A stretch of DNA of 64,000 nt from DATFVA01 sp963747755 (lineage in GTDB: Bacteria > Bacteroidota > Ignavibacteria > Ignavibacteriales > Ignavibacteriaceae): NCBI GenBank assembly GCA_963747755.1, contig CAVVGK010000018.1, forward strand, positions 310,001 through 374,000. The letters are read 5' to 3'. Below the pieces are notes generated by a model. The model was not told the origin of the DNA and did no database searches. It saw only the letters and a program-made list of their open reading frames with translations. Both the position numbers and the translations under genes were made by a program. Shown one piece after another: positions 35,854-43,171 of this stretch. The stretch's first letter is position 1. Each line of letters begins with the position of its first letter.

Positions 35854-36306
35854 ATGACAATGAAAGAAAAAGTGAAAATAGGGATTATCACTTGCGGGAG
35901 ATATGCTTCCTGTACGGGTGGAAAATGCTTACGGTCTATGAGGAAAAGGGAAGGTGCGTTTGATATTTACAAAGACAAAGATGTAGAACTGGTTGGCTAT
36001 ACTACCTGCGGGGGCTGTCCCGGCGGAAACATAGAATATGCTCCTGAGGAAATGAAGAAAAACGGAGTGGAGGTTATTCATTTCGCTACAGGAATGCTGG
36101 TTGGTTTCCCTCCCTGTATCTATATTGATTATTTCAGAACGTATATTCAGAACAGGTTTAACCTTAAAGTTGTTGTAGGTACTCACCCTGTCCCTGAAAA
36201 ATACTATATGTCGCATTTAAAAAGTAACACAGGAAATATTCCAGGCTGGAATGAACTCATGCAGCCTATACTTAAAGATAAAAATTCGCGTACCTCTTAT
36301 GACTAG
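35854..36306 (+). CDS. CGGC-domain protein (putative metal-binding)
   Basis: 150 residues. The N-terminal ITCGRYASCTGGKCLRSM (C14, C20, C25) and the CGGC motif at 52-55 (YTTCGGCPGGNIEY) define the CGGC domain, thought to bind metal or an Fe-S cluster. The C-terminal part is alpha/beta with FPPCIYIDYFR. CGGC proteins occur mainly in anaerobes. Here it sits between two radical SAM genes in the sigma54-linked cluster, supporting a role in metal handling. Confidence 0.83.
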   Translation: MTMKEKVKIGIITCGRYASCTGGKCLRSMRKREGAFDIYKDKDVELVGYTTCGGCPGGNIEYAPEEMKKNGVEVIHFATGMLVGFPPCIYIDYFRTYIQNRFNLKVVVGTHPVPEKYYMSHLKSNTGNIPGWNELMQPILKDKNSRTSYD

Positions 36307-36330
36307 AGGATATTTTAAGGTAAAACATAA

Positions 36331-37263
36331 ATGATTGTGTTTTGTCCTATACCGTCGCGCAGGCTAGGTAGAAGTCTCGGGATCAATAATATTCCGCCGA
36401 AAACCTGCAGTTACTCGTGTATATACTGCCAGGTAGGAAGAACAGACTGCCTGACATTGAAACGAAAACCCTTTTTCTCACCCGAGAGAATATACAGTGA
36501 AACGGCATATAAAATAAAGCAGCTCCGGGTCAAGGGCGAAAAGATAGATTATATCACTTTCGTACCCGACGGAGAACCTGCGCTTGACATTAATTTAGGT
36601 GTCACAATAAAAATGCTGAAAGAATTTGGAATTAGAATAGTGGTAATTTCAAACGGTTCTTTGTTATGGGATGATTCAGTAAAAGGAGAGCTAATGAATG
36701 CCGACCTTGTCTCTCTTAAAATTGATACGGTATTTCGTGGAATATGGAAGCAAATAAACAGACCACATGGAGAGCTTAAATTAAATAATATAACCAGGGG
36801 TATCCTGGAATTTTCCAATAGTTTTAAAGGTACGTTATATACCGAGACAATGCTCGTAGAAGGAATTAATGATTCTGTTGAATCTATTTATATAACAGCT
36901 GATTTTATTAAAAGTATTCAACCTGCAAAAGCTTATCTACTTGTACCAACAAGACCTCCGGCTGAAGCAAAGGCGGCTGCTCCTGATTTGAATACCAGAA
37001 ACACGGCACTACATATTTTCAGAAGTAAAATCGATAATTCCTTTATAGTAGACTATGATGAGGGCAATGATTTCAGTTTTACATCTGATGCAAAGAAGGA
37101 ATTACTGGATATTCTTTCAGTACATCCTATGAAAAAAAAGGCCATACAAGATTTTCTAACAAATGCTGACTTATCCTGGGATATAATAAAGACATTAATT
37201 AGTCAAGATATTCTGAGGACAGAAGAGTATTCGGGGAATACATATTACGTAAAAAATAAATAG
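36331..37263 (+). CDS. Radical SAM protein, COG0731 type (second copy)
   Basis: 310 residues. IPSRRLGRSLGINNIPPKTCSYSCIYCQVGRT contains the cluster cysteines C26, C30 and C33. FVPDGEPALD and VVISNGSLLWDDSVKGELMNADLVSLKIDT match the COG0731 core. It shares the same architecture as the copy at 34337, including a C-terminal helical domain (LSVHPMKKKAIQDFL), but lacks that copy's N-terminal extension. The next gene (DUF5320) starts nine bases after its stop, indicating one operon. Confidence 0.86.
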   Translation: MIVFCPIPSRRLGRSLGINNIPPKTCSYSCIYCQVGRTDCLTLKRKPFFSPERIYSETAYKIKQLRVKGEKIDYITFVPDGEPALDINLGVTIKMLKEFGIRIVVISNGSLLWDDSVKGELMNADLVSLKIDTVFRGIWKQINRPHGELKLNNITRGILEFSNSFKGTLYTETMLVEGINDSVESIYITADFIKSIQPAKAYLLVPTRPPAEAKAAAPDLNTRNTALHIFRSKIDNSFIVDYDEGNDFSFTSDAKKELLDILSVHPMKKKAIQDFLTNADLSWDIIKTLISQDILRTEEYSGNTYYVKNK

Positions 37264-37272
37264 GAGGGTATA

Positions 37273-37482
37273 ATGCCTGATTTTGATGGAACAGGTCCTT
37301 CAGGAAAAGGACCATTAACCGGGAGAAATAAAGGAAGATGCCGCAGATCCTCAAACAAAGCAAATAAAATAGAGGGAGCATCCGATTCAGGAACAAGATA
37401 TGGCTTTGGCAAAGGAAGAAGAAAAAATGGAGAATGCAGAAGGCGAAGAGAGCAGGTCCGGGGGAGAAGATCTGGAGGCTGA
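37273..37482 (+). CDS. DUF5320-type small basic protein
   Basis: 69 residues. The opening MPDFDGTGPSGKGPLTGRNKGRC matches the DUF5320 pattern (M-x-DGTGP-G-GP-TGR-G-C) seen in small proteins beside NifX-like and Mrp genes in anaerobes. The rest is rich in Arg, Lys and Gly. AGGAGG precedes the start. Function unknown. The neighbour on the right begins immediately at its stop. Confidence 0.78.
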   Translation: MPDFDGTGPSGKGPLTGRNKGRCRRSSNKANKIEGASDSGTRYGFGKGRRKNGECRRRREQVRGRRSGG

Positions 37483-37878
37483 ATGTTAATAGCAGCCACA
37501 ACGGATAGCCCTGTCCTCAATTCTTTGATCTCGCAGAATTTCGGCAGGTGTGCATTTTTAATACTTTTTGATGAAGATAAAAACAGCACTGAGATATTAC
37601 AGAATCCATTTGCGAATATGATGGGAGTTGGGGCGGGTATTCAACTTGCCCGCCTCCTGATTGATAAAAAGGCAGATTCGGTAATTACCAACCGGATGGG
37701 TGCGGGACCATTCAGATTATTGCTGTCAGCGAATATAGAAGTATATCAATGTACAGGGTTGACGGCGCTGAATGCTGTTGAACTTCTGGTAAATAACGAA
37801 TTGCATGAGTTGAATGTGCCATCTGTTTTAACTGATAGGAAATTCAGGAAAAGATATGGTAATGATCCTAAAGGTTAG
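37483..37878 (+). CDS. NifX-like dinitrogenase Fe-Mo cofactor family protein
   Basis: 131 residues of the NifX/NafY/ORP fold (RNase H-like). It has ISQNFGRCAFLILFD near the N terminus (usual motif S-x-FGR-A), GVGAGIQLARLLIDKKADSVITNRMGAGPFRLL in the middle and VYQCTGLTALNAVELL. Proteins of this family bind metal-sulfur clusters, such as the Mo-Cu cluster of the orange protein or nitrogenase cofactor precursors. C in FGRC could be an extra ligand. No nitrogenase genes are in the window, so a nitrogenase role is unlikely. Adjacent to DUF5320 with no gap. Confidence 0.85.
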   Translation: MLIAATTDSPVLNSLISQNFGRCAFLILFDEDKNSTEILQNPFANMMGVGAGIQLARLLIDKKADSVITNRMGAGPFRLLLSANIEVYQCTGLTALNAVELLVNNELHELNVPSVLTDRKFRKRYGNDPKG

Positions 37879-37941
37879 TATAAATAAAATAAAAGTAGAA
37901 TATAGAAAGAATAACAATGACGTTAATACTTATTGGTTCAA

Positions 37942-38294
37942 ATGGAACTACTCTTGATGAAGCTAGAAAATGACATTGATAAAATTGCAGTACCGTCAAT
38001 GGGTGAAACTCCTGAGTCTCTCATGAGCAGCAGTTTCGGCCGTTGCCCCATATAATTATTTACCATATAGAGTATGGAGAATATAGTGCTTTTGAAAATA
38101 CTGGTGCCAGCCTTCAGGATGGTTCAGGTTTAAAAGCGGCGGAAATTATAATCCAAAAAAAAGTTGGTGCTTTGTTGACGAATGAAATCGGACGTAAGGC
38201 CTATTCTGTTTTAACAAAAGAACATATTGACATTCATCTTATGAAATTTACCGGTTCGGTAAAATCTGTTATGAATAAATATCTTAAAATATAG
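37942..38294 (+). CDS. Second NifX-like protein, frameshifted
   Basis: A frame from ATG 37942 (or 37957) reads KIAVPSMGETPESLMSSSFGRCP, a normal NifX-like N terminus, then stops at TAA 38053-38055. The next frame from about 38043 continues with IIIYHIEYGEYSAFENTGA, GSGLKAAEIIIQKKVGALLTNEIGRKAYSVL and a stop at 38294. Adding one C in the C4 run at 38046-38049 would join them into a protein of about 117 residues. It carries the same FGRC variant as its neighbour, suggesting the pair diverged from one gene or form a hetero-dimer. Confidence 0.7.
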
Positions 38295-38303
38295 GAGATA
38301 ATT

Positions 38304-38588
38304 TTGAATCAACAAGACAAAATAAAATCATATGAGGAAGAAGAAAAAAGAATATCCGAAACTGTTTCAAAAATAAAACACCGCATTGCTGTCTTCAGTG
38401 GTAAAGGCGGAGTTGGAAAGACGACCGTGAGTGTGAATCTTGCTTACGCAATGCGATCGGAAGGTTTTTCTACAGGAATTCTTGATGCTGATATTACTGG
38501 TCCAAACTTAGCTAAAATGCTTGGTGTGGATAGTGAATTAATCATTCAATTAAAACTATTGAATTCTTTTCTCATAATTATGGAGTGA
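38304..38588 (+). pseudogene. Truncated Mrp/NBP35-type ATPase
   Basis: 94 residues. A helical N terminus (about 1-28) leads to SGKGGVGKTTVSVNLAYAMRSEGFSTGILDADITGPNLAKMLGV, the deviant Walker A and DADITGP motif of Mrp/MinD-type Fe-S carriers. Family members are 250-370 residues; here similarity ends near 38531 and the frame closes at 38588, just before the arginine decarboxylase. The Walker B and CxxC regions are missing. This looks like a deletion that fused the gene front to another gene's upstream region. Confidence 0.75.
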
Positions 38589-38592
38589 AGAA

Positions 38593-39138
38593 ATGTATAT
38601 TCCGACGAAAATATTTTTTACGAAAGGTGTTGGCAGGCATAAGGATTATCTCAGCTCTTTTGAAGCGGCTCTGCGAAATGCGGGTATTGAAATTTGTAAC
38701 CTTGTTGCGGTCAGCAGCATATTTCCTCCGGGCTGCAAAAAAATTTCCCGTGAAGACGGCTTAAAGAAAATACAGCCTGGGCAAATCACTTTTGCAGTAA
38801 TGGCAAAAAATTCAACTAATGAACCAAACCGCTTGATAGCCTCTTCAATCGGTGTTGCAATTCCGGCAGAGAATTCGCAGTACGGCTATTTATCGGAGCA
38901 CCATCCCTGCGGCGTTAAAGAAAAAAAGGCAGGTGATTATGCCGAAGATTTAGCCGCTCAAATGCTGGCTACAACACTGGGTATTGAATTCGATGCCGAA
39001 GTCGACTGGAACGAGAGAGAGCAAGTCTTTAAAATGTCCAGCAAAATTGTTAAGACTTTCAACATTACTCAAACTGCCGAAGGCGATAAAAAAGGATTAT
39101 GGACCACCGTTCTTGCTGCTGCTATACTGTTACCATAA
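38593..39138 (+). CDS. Pyruvoyl-dependent arginine decarboxylase
   Basis: 181 residues. The proenzyme self-cleaves at a Ser-Ser pair to form a pyruvoyl group; here S41-S42 in VAVSSIFPPGCKK, so the beta/alpha chains would be about 41 and 140 residues. Further conserved parts are GQITFAVMAKNSTNEPNRLIASSIGVAIP, QYGYLSEHHPCG and EDLAAQMLATTLGIEFD. It makes agmatine for polyamine synthesis and is common in Chlorobi and Bacteroidota. TGGAG lies 11-15 bases before the ATG. Its upstream region appears joined to the broken Mrp gene. Confidence 0.92.
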   Translation: MYIPTKIFFTKGVGRHKDYLSSFEAALRNAGIEICNLVAVSSIFPPGCKKISREDGLKKIQPGQITFAVMAKNSTNEPNRLIASSIGVAIPAENSQYGYLSEHHPCGVKEKKAGDYAEDLAAQMLATTLGIEFDAEVDWNEREQVFKMSSKIVKTFNITQTAEGDKKGLWTTVLAAAILLP

Positions 39139-39168
39139 TCTCAATTAATGGTTAATTAGAATACTCTA

Positions 39169-39471
39169 ATGGCGGGAGTGTTTGATACGTTATATGGCTC
39201 GAAACTAATAAAGGAGGAGAAAATTGATGCAACATGTAAAAAAGCTTTCCTAATAATTTTTGGACTATCTTCCTTAATATTTCTTGTATTTGGATGGGTT
39301 ATACTTAGCAATGAAAAGATAAGAGGAGGATGGTTTAATGGAATATTTAATGGCATAAGTATAATGTGGCTTCCGACGATCCTTTATATAGCGGTTGGTG
39401 GAATCATTGATATATATCTATTTAAAGGTTCGCTTTTCAATTGCCGGGAAAAGGATATCTACAAACGATAA
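39169..39471 (+). CDS. Small membrane protein of unknown function
   Basis: 100 residues with two membrane segments (about 28-47 and 65-84). ATG 39169 has no ribosome site. A strong AAGGAGG at 39211-39217 lies inside the frame a few bases before an in-frame ATT (39223), so translation may begin there, which would remove 18 residues. No family recognised. Isolated between the arginine decarboxylase and the TonB receptor genes. Confidence 0.5.
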   Translation: MAGVFDTLYGSKLIKEEKIDATCKKAFLIIFGLSSLIFLVFGWVILSNEKIRGGWFNGIFNGISIMWLPTILYIAVGGIIDIYLFKGSLFNCREKDIYKR

Positions 39472-39677
39472 TTAAGTTCGTAGGCAAGCTAGTTTTAAGG
39501 ATTTATAATAGTGTATCTCTCTTCATACAATATTATGAATAATAAACAACCTATGAATAAGTTATATCATGGTGATAAAAAATGATGCATAAAGTTAAAA
39601 TTGCTAAATTAGACTAGTCAATTATATAAAAATAGAATATGCTACGAAGAACAGGCGGAGAAAAGGAGAGATTAAAA

Positions 39678-42095
39678 GTGGCACAAACCTCGCATTCTGA
39701 AACATCTATCTTCACGATTGTCAAATCCTTAAGGCTCATTTTAATTCTTTATTTATTCCTTTTTTATCCGATTTCTTATTGTCAAACTAATCAAATTAAA
39801 GGTAGAGTAACCGATTACAAAACCGGAAGTCAAATTGAGGATGCTGAGATATACATTTCATACAACCTGAGAGCATATACAAACTCTAACGGATTATTTT
39901 CAATTTCCGGGTTAGATGAAGGTAAATATCAAATACATATCACTCACCTAGGTTATAAATCTTTGAAAGATACAATAAATGTAAATGGTATTACTGCAAA
40001 AGAATTCTTTCTTGAATCAACACCAATTGAGTTCGATGAAATAATTGTGAGCACGCCAAGATTCGAAAGGTTTCTGCGCGATTCACCTTACTCTGAATTA
40101 TTGTTCGGCAGAGACAAAATTGAAGAAAAACCATTTGAATCGCTTCCGGATGCACTCAAAACTGAACCCGGAATATCATTAATCAGTGAAGGGGCATGGG
40201 GGACAGAATTGAATATACGGGGACTCAGTCGTGAAAATGTTGTCGCTCTCATCGATGGAAACAGGATAGCAACGTCAACGGATGTAGCGGCAAGGTTTTC
40301 CATGGTCGACATGAACGATATTGAAAATGTTGAAATCATTAAAGGAGGTTCTTCATCGATCTATGGATCGGGAGCAACAGGCGGGGTCGTAAACATTATC
40401 ACCCGGTCATCCAGGTTCAGGGACAATCCTTCTTTAAATGGAAATATATCAACTGGTTATAATTCGGTAAACAATCTCTCATCTGTCTCGGGTTCGCTAT
40501 ATGGCGGGGGTCCTGTATGGTCCTCAAAAATCGTGGGATCATATAGAAAGGCAGGAAATATAAAAACTCCGGCGGGTGAATTAAGGAACAGTCAATTTGA
40601 AGATTACAGTCTTTCGGCAGATCTGAGCGCAGCTCCATTTACAAACCATAAAATAAGTCTTAACTATCAATTTTATAAGGCCCTTAATGTCGGAATACCT
40701 GGTTCATTTGTATTTCCTTCTAACGCTGATATCAGGTATCCAGCTGAAAAAAGGGAGTTCATTTCTACAGGTTATGAAATACAAAATCTTACCCCCTTTT
40801 TATATAAACTGTCGTTGAAATATTCATACCAGACAATAACAAGAAATGTCGAAAATATACCTCACGTTATTCAGGAAATTCCTGCAACAATGACAACACC
40901 CGCACGCAGGGTATCAGTTTTGAAAATTACTCCTCAGGCCGATCATAAAAATAACAACCTTCAGCTGCAGGGAAATTTCCTCTTGAACGGAAATAATAAC
41001 CTTGCCGCAGGATTAGATTACTGGGACAGAAGTTATAAAGGTTTCAGAAAGAAATATCAGCTTATTGAGGTGCTTAATGCTCAGAATGAAGTTGTAAATA
41101 CAATCAACAAAACTATAGGAGAAATGCCGCTGCCTGATTCTAAATACCATGACCTTGGTTTTTATCTTCAGGATGATTATGAATTTCTAAAAAACAGACT
41201 TTCTCTTTCGGCTGGTGCCCGCCTGGATCTAATTAAAATAGAAGGAGAAAATACCCTGAATCCGGTTTATGAAATTGTTGACGGAATTATTAACTATGCT
41301 CCTGCGGGGCAGGAAACTATCTGGGAAAAAAGAGATATAAATGATAATGCCTACAGCACAAATCTGGGGGTAAAATACTCGATGAATAACAGTCTTGATT
41401 TTACACTGAGCGTCGGTTATTCTTTCCGTTCTCCTTCATTGGAAGAAAGATTTCAGTATATCGATCAGGGAAGTCATGTCCGGCTTGGCAATCCTGCTCT
41501 AAAGTCGGAAAGAGGTAAGTCAGCTGACCTTGGAATTCGGTATTATCAGTCAGATTTCAAATTTGTATCAAGTTTCTTTTTTAATTATTTCACAGATCTG
41601 GTCTCGGAAAAATCAGGTTTCTTTGAAGAGAGACCGACATTCATAAAAACGAATATCGGGGAGGCAAGGTTATTCGGCTTTGATTTACGTACAGATTATA
41701 ACTTTTACGAGCAATTTACTTTACATGCAGCAGTTTCATATGTGAAGGGCGAAGATATAACCGCCGGCGGCAGTCTGCCCGAAATCCCGCCTTTGAACGG
41801 CATTTTTGCTATAGAATTTAAACCATTTAACATACTCATCGCTGAACTTTCAGCAGATGTTTTTGCTGCACAGTATGATATTGCTCCATTTGAGATCTCA
41901 ACGCCGGGGTACGCAGTGTTTAATTTTTCAGTAAATACTGAACCCATAAATATCTCAACTTACAGTCTGAGAATATTTGCAGGTATCGAAAATATTTTTG
42001 ATAAGAATTACCGTGATCACTTATCGACAATACGAGGAAATATTACAGCCGGGCCGGGAAGGAATTTTTATATTAAATTTGCAGCTGACATTTAA
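39678..42095 (+). CDS. TonB-dependent outer-membrane receptor
   Basis: 805 residues from GTG 39678, chosen for AAGGAG nine bases upstream; an in-frame ATG at 39639 lacks this. Signal sequence to about residue 38 (ISYCQ). A carboxypeptidase-regulatory-like beta domain (about 42-125, KGRVTDYKTGSQIEDAEI) precedes the plug (ALKTEPGISLISEGAWGTELNIRGLS, VEIIKGGSSSIYGSGATGGVVNIITR) and a 22-strand barrel with a late SFRSPSLEERF and C-terminal aromatic end. It imports a ligand using TonB energy. The substrate is unknown; adjacency to the metal-cofactor cluster hints at metal chelate uptake but is weak evidence. Confidence 0.9.
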   Translation: MAQTSHSETSIFTIVKSLRLILILYLFLFYPISYCQTNQIKGRVTDYKTGSQIEDAEIYISYNLRAYTNSNGLFSISGLDEGKYQIHITHLGYKSLKDTINVNGITAKEFFLESTPIEFDEIIVSTPRFERFLRDSPYSELLFGRDKIEEKPFESLPDALKTEPGISLISEGAWGTELNIRGLSRENVVALIDGNRIATSTDVAARFSMVDMNDIENVEIIKGGSSSIYGSGATGGVVNIITRSSRFRDNPSLNGNISTGYNSVNNLSSVSGSLYGGGPVWSSKIVGSYRKAGNIKTPAGELRNSQFEDYSLSADLSAAPFTNHKISLNYQFYKALNVGIPGSFVFPSNADIRYPAEKREFISTGYEIQNLTPFLYKLSLKYSYQTITRNVENIPHVIQEIPATMTTPARRVSVLKITPQADHKNNNLQLQGNFLLNGNNNLAAGLDYWDRSYKGFRKKYQLIEVLNAQNEVVNTINKTIGEMPLPDSKYHDLGFYLQDDYEFLKNRLSLSAGARLDLIKIEGENTLNPVYEIVDGIINYAPAGQETIWEKRDINDNAYSTNLGVKYSMNNSLDFTLSVGYSFRSPSLEERFQYIDQGSHVRLGNPALKSERGKSADLGIRYYQSDFKFVSSFFFNYFTDLVSEKSGFFEERPTFIKTNIGEARLFGFDLRTDYNFYEQFTLHAAVSYVKGEDITAGGSLPEIPPLNGIFAIEFKPFNILIAELSADVFAAQYDIAPFEISTPGYAVFNFSVNTEPINISTYSLRIFAGIENIFDKNYRDHLSTIRGNITAGPGRNFYIKFAADI

Positions 42096-42133
42096 TATAG
42101 TCCGGATGTTCCGGTTAAGGAAATATTATATAT

Positions 42134-43027
42134 ATGGATTGGTTCTGGTTAGCTTTTATCTCTGCAGTCTTTTCTGCTTTATCCGCTGTCTATGAGAAGA
42201 AAGCTTTATTCTCATCAGACGCCCTGAATTTTACCTTTCTGATTTCCATTATTACTCTACTTTTTTCTTTGCCTTTTTTCGGAATGATTGGATACGAAAA
42301 CCTCTTATCTTTTAGCATGCTTGTATTGCTGATAAAAACAATATTAAACGCGGCAGCTTTTCTTTTTGTGATGTATTCAATTAAGAACCTGGAAATAAGT
42401 GAAGCTCTGCCGCTGCTGGCATTAACACCCGGACTGGTTGCAGTACTGGGAGTGATCATGATAAATGATTATCTAACACTGTACGAATGGTTTGGAATAG
42501 CTCTGATGCTTACCGGTACCATTATCCTGGAAGTACGCAGGCGTGATAACGAGACAGGGAAGCGAAGCAGATTAAACTTGGCAGCATTATTCAGATTTTC
42601 CAAATATTCCTATGTAATTATTGCACTGATTCTTTTTACAATCACTTCATTATTGGATAGAGTACTTCTAACGGATCTAAAGCTCTCACCCTATTCTTTT
42701 ATGGCATTCCAGCAACTTTTTTATGCAGTTATTTTTACGATCGTTGTTCTAATCAGGTACAAAGGAGTGATGCAGCCGTTCAAGGGAGTCCCGAAGCAAA
42801 TGGTCTATTTATTATTCATTGTCTCTGTTTCGACGGTTATATACCGTTTTACACAGATAGAAGCCACTAAAATGGCTCCCGCTGCCCTTGTTCTTTCGGT
42901 TAAACGATTGTCCGTTTTAATGGCAGTAATTTTCGGAGGAAAATTATTCAGAGAGCGTGAACAGTTAAGAAGGATTATGGCGGTGATAATCATATTAGCC
43001 GGTATCGCTTTTTTGCTGAACCTGTGA
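42134..43027 (+). CDS. EamA/DMT-family transporter
   Basis: 297 residues with ten membrane segments in two EamA halves: WFWLAFISAVFSALSAVYEKKAL at the start and a second unit from about 155. ALPLLALTPGLVAVLGVIMINDYLTLYEWFGIALMLTGTIIL is the usual end of half one. DMT proteins export or exchange small metabolites. It follows the TonB receptor by 38 bases on the same strand, so the two may be co-expressed. Confidence 0.82.
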   Translation: MDWFWLAFISAVFSALSAVYEKKALFSSDALNFTFLISIITLLFSLPFFGMIGYENLLSFSMLVLLIKTILNAAAFLFVMYSIKNLEISEALPLLALTPGLVAVLGVIMINDYLTLYEWFGIALMLTGTIILEVRRRDNETGKRSRLNLAALFRFSKYSYVIIALILFTITSLLDRVLLTDLKLSPYSFMAFQQLFYAVIFTIVVLIRYKGVMQPFKGVPKQMVYLLFIVSVSTVIYRFTQIEATKMAPAALVLSVKRLSVLMAVIFGGKLFREREQLRRIMAVIIILAGIAFLLNL

Positions 43028-43130
43028 GAGGCAAAGGGCAGGGTGCAGTGAGCTATGCGCAAAGTGCAGGGGCATAACGCTGAGGAATGGGGCTGAGGGT
43101 AACAGTAATGCGTGAAGGGCATGGGGCCGC
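43028..43130. repeat. G-rich intergenic stretch with imperfect short repeats
   Basis: About 100 bases after the DMT gene are far richer in G than the surroundings and contain repeated words such as GCAAAG(T)GCAGGG, GTGCAGTGAGC and GGGCATGGGG. They look like a degenerate intergenic repeat element. No protein is supported. Confidence 0.4.
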
Positions 43131-43171
43131 CTCTTAGATTTTATTACTTTATCAGGAGAAGATTTTTGAGG

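Noticed and set aside
37917..37973. Short frame beginning MTLILIGSNG as start of the second NifX-like gene
   Set aside because: It is in a different frame from the conserved KIAVPS start and ends after 18 codons; the frame starting at 37942/37957 fits the family.
34337..38588. Nitrogen fixation (nif) cluster
   Set aside because: Only NifX-like and radical SAM families are present; nifHDK, nifEN and a true NifB architecture are absent.
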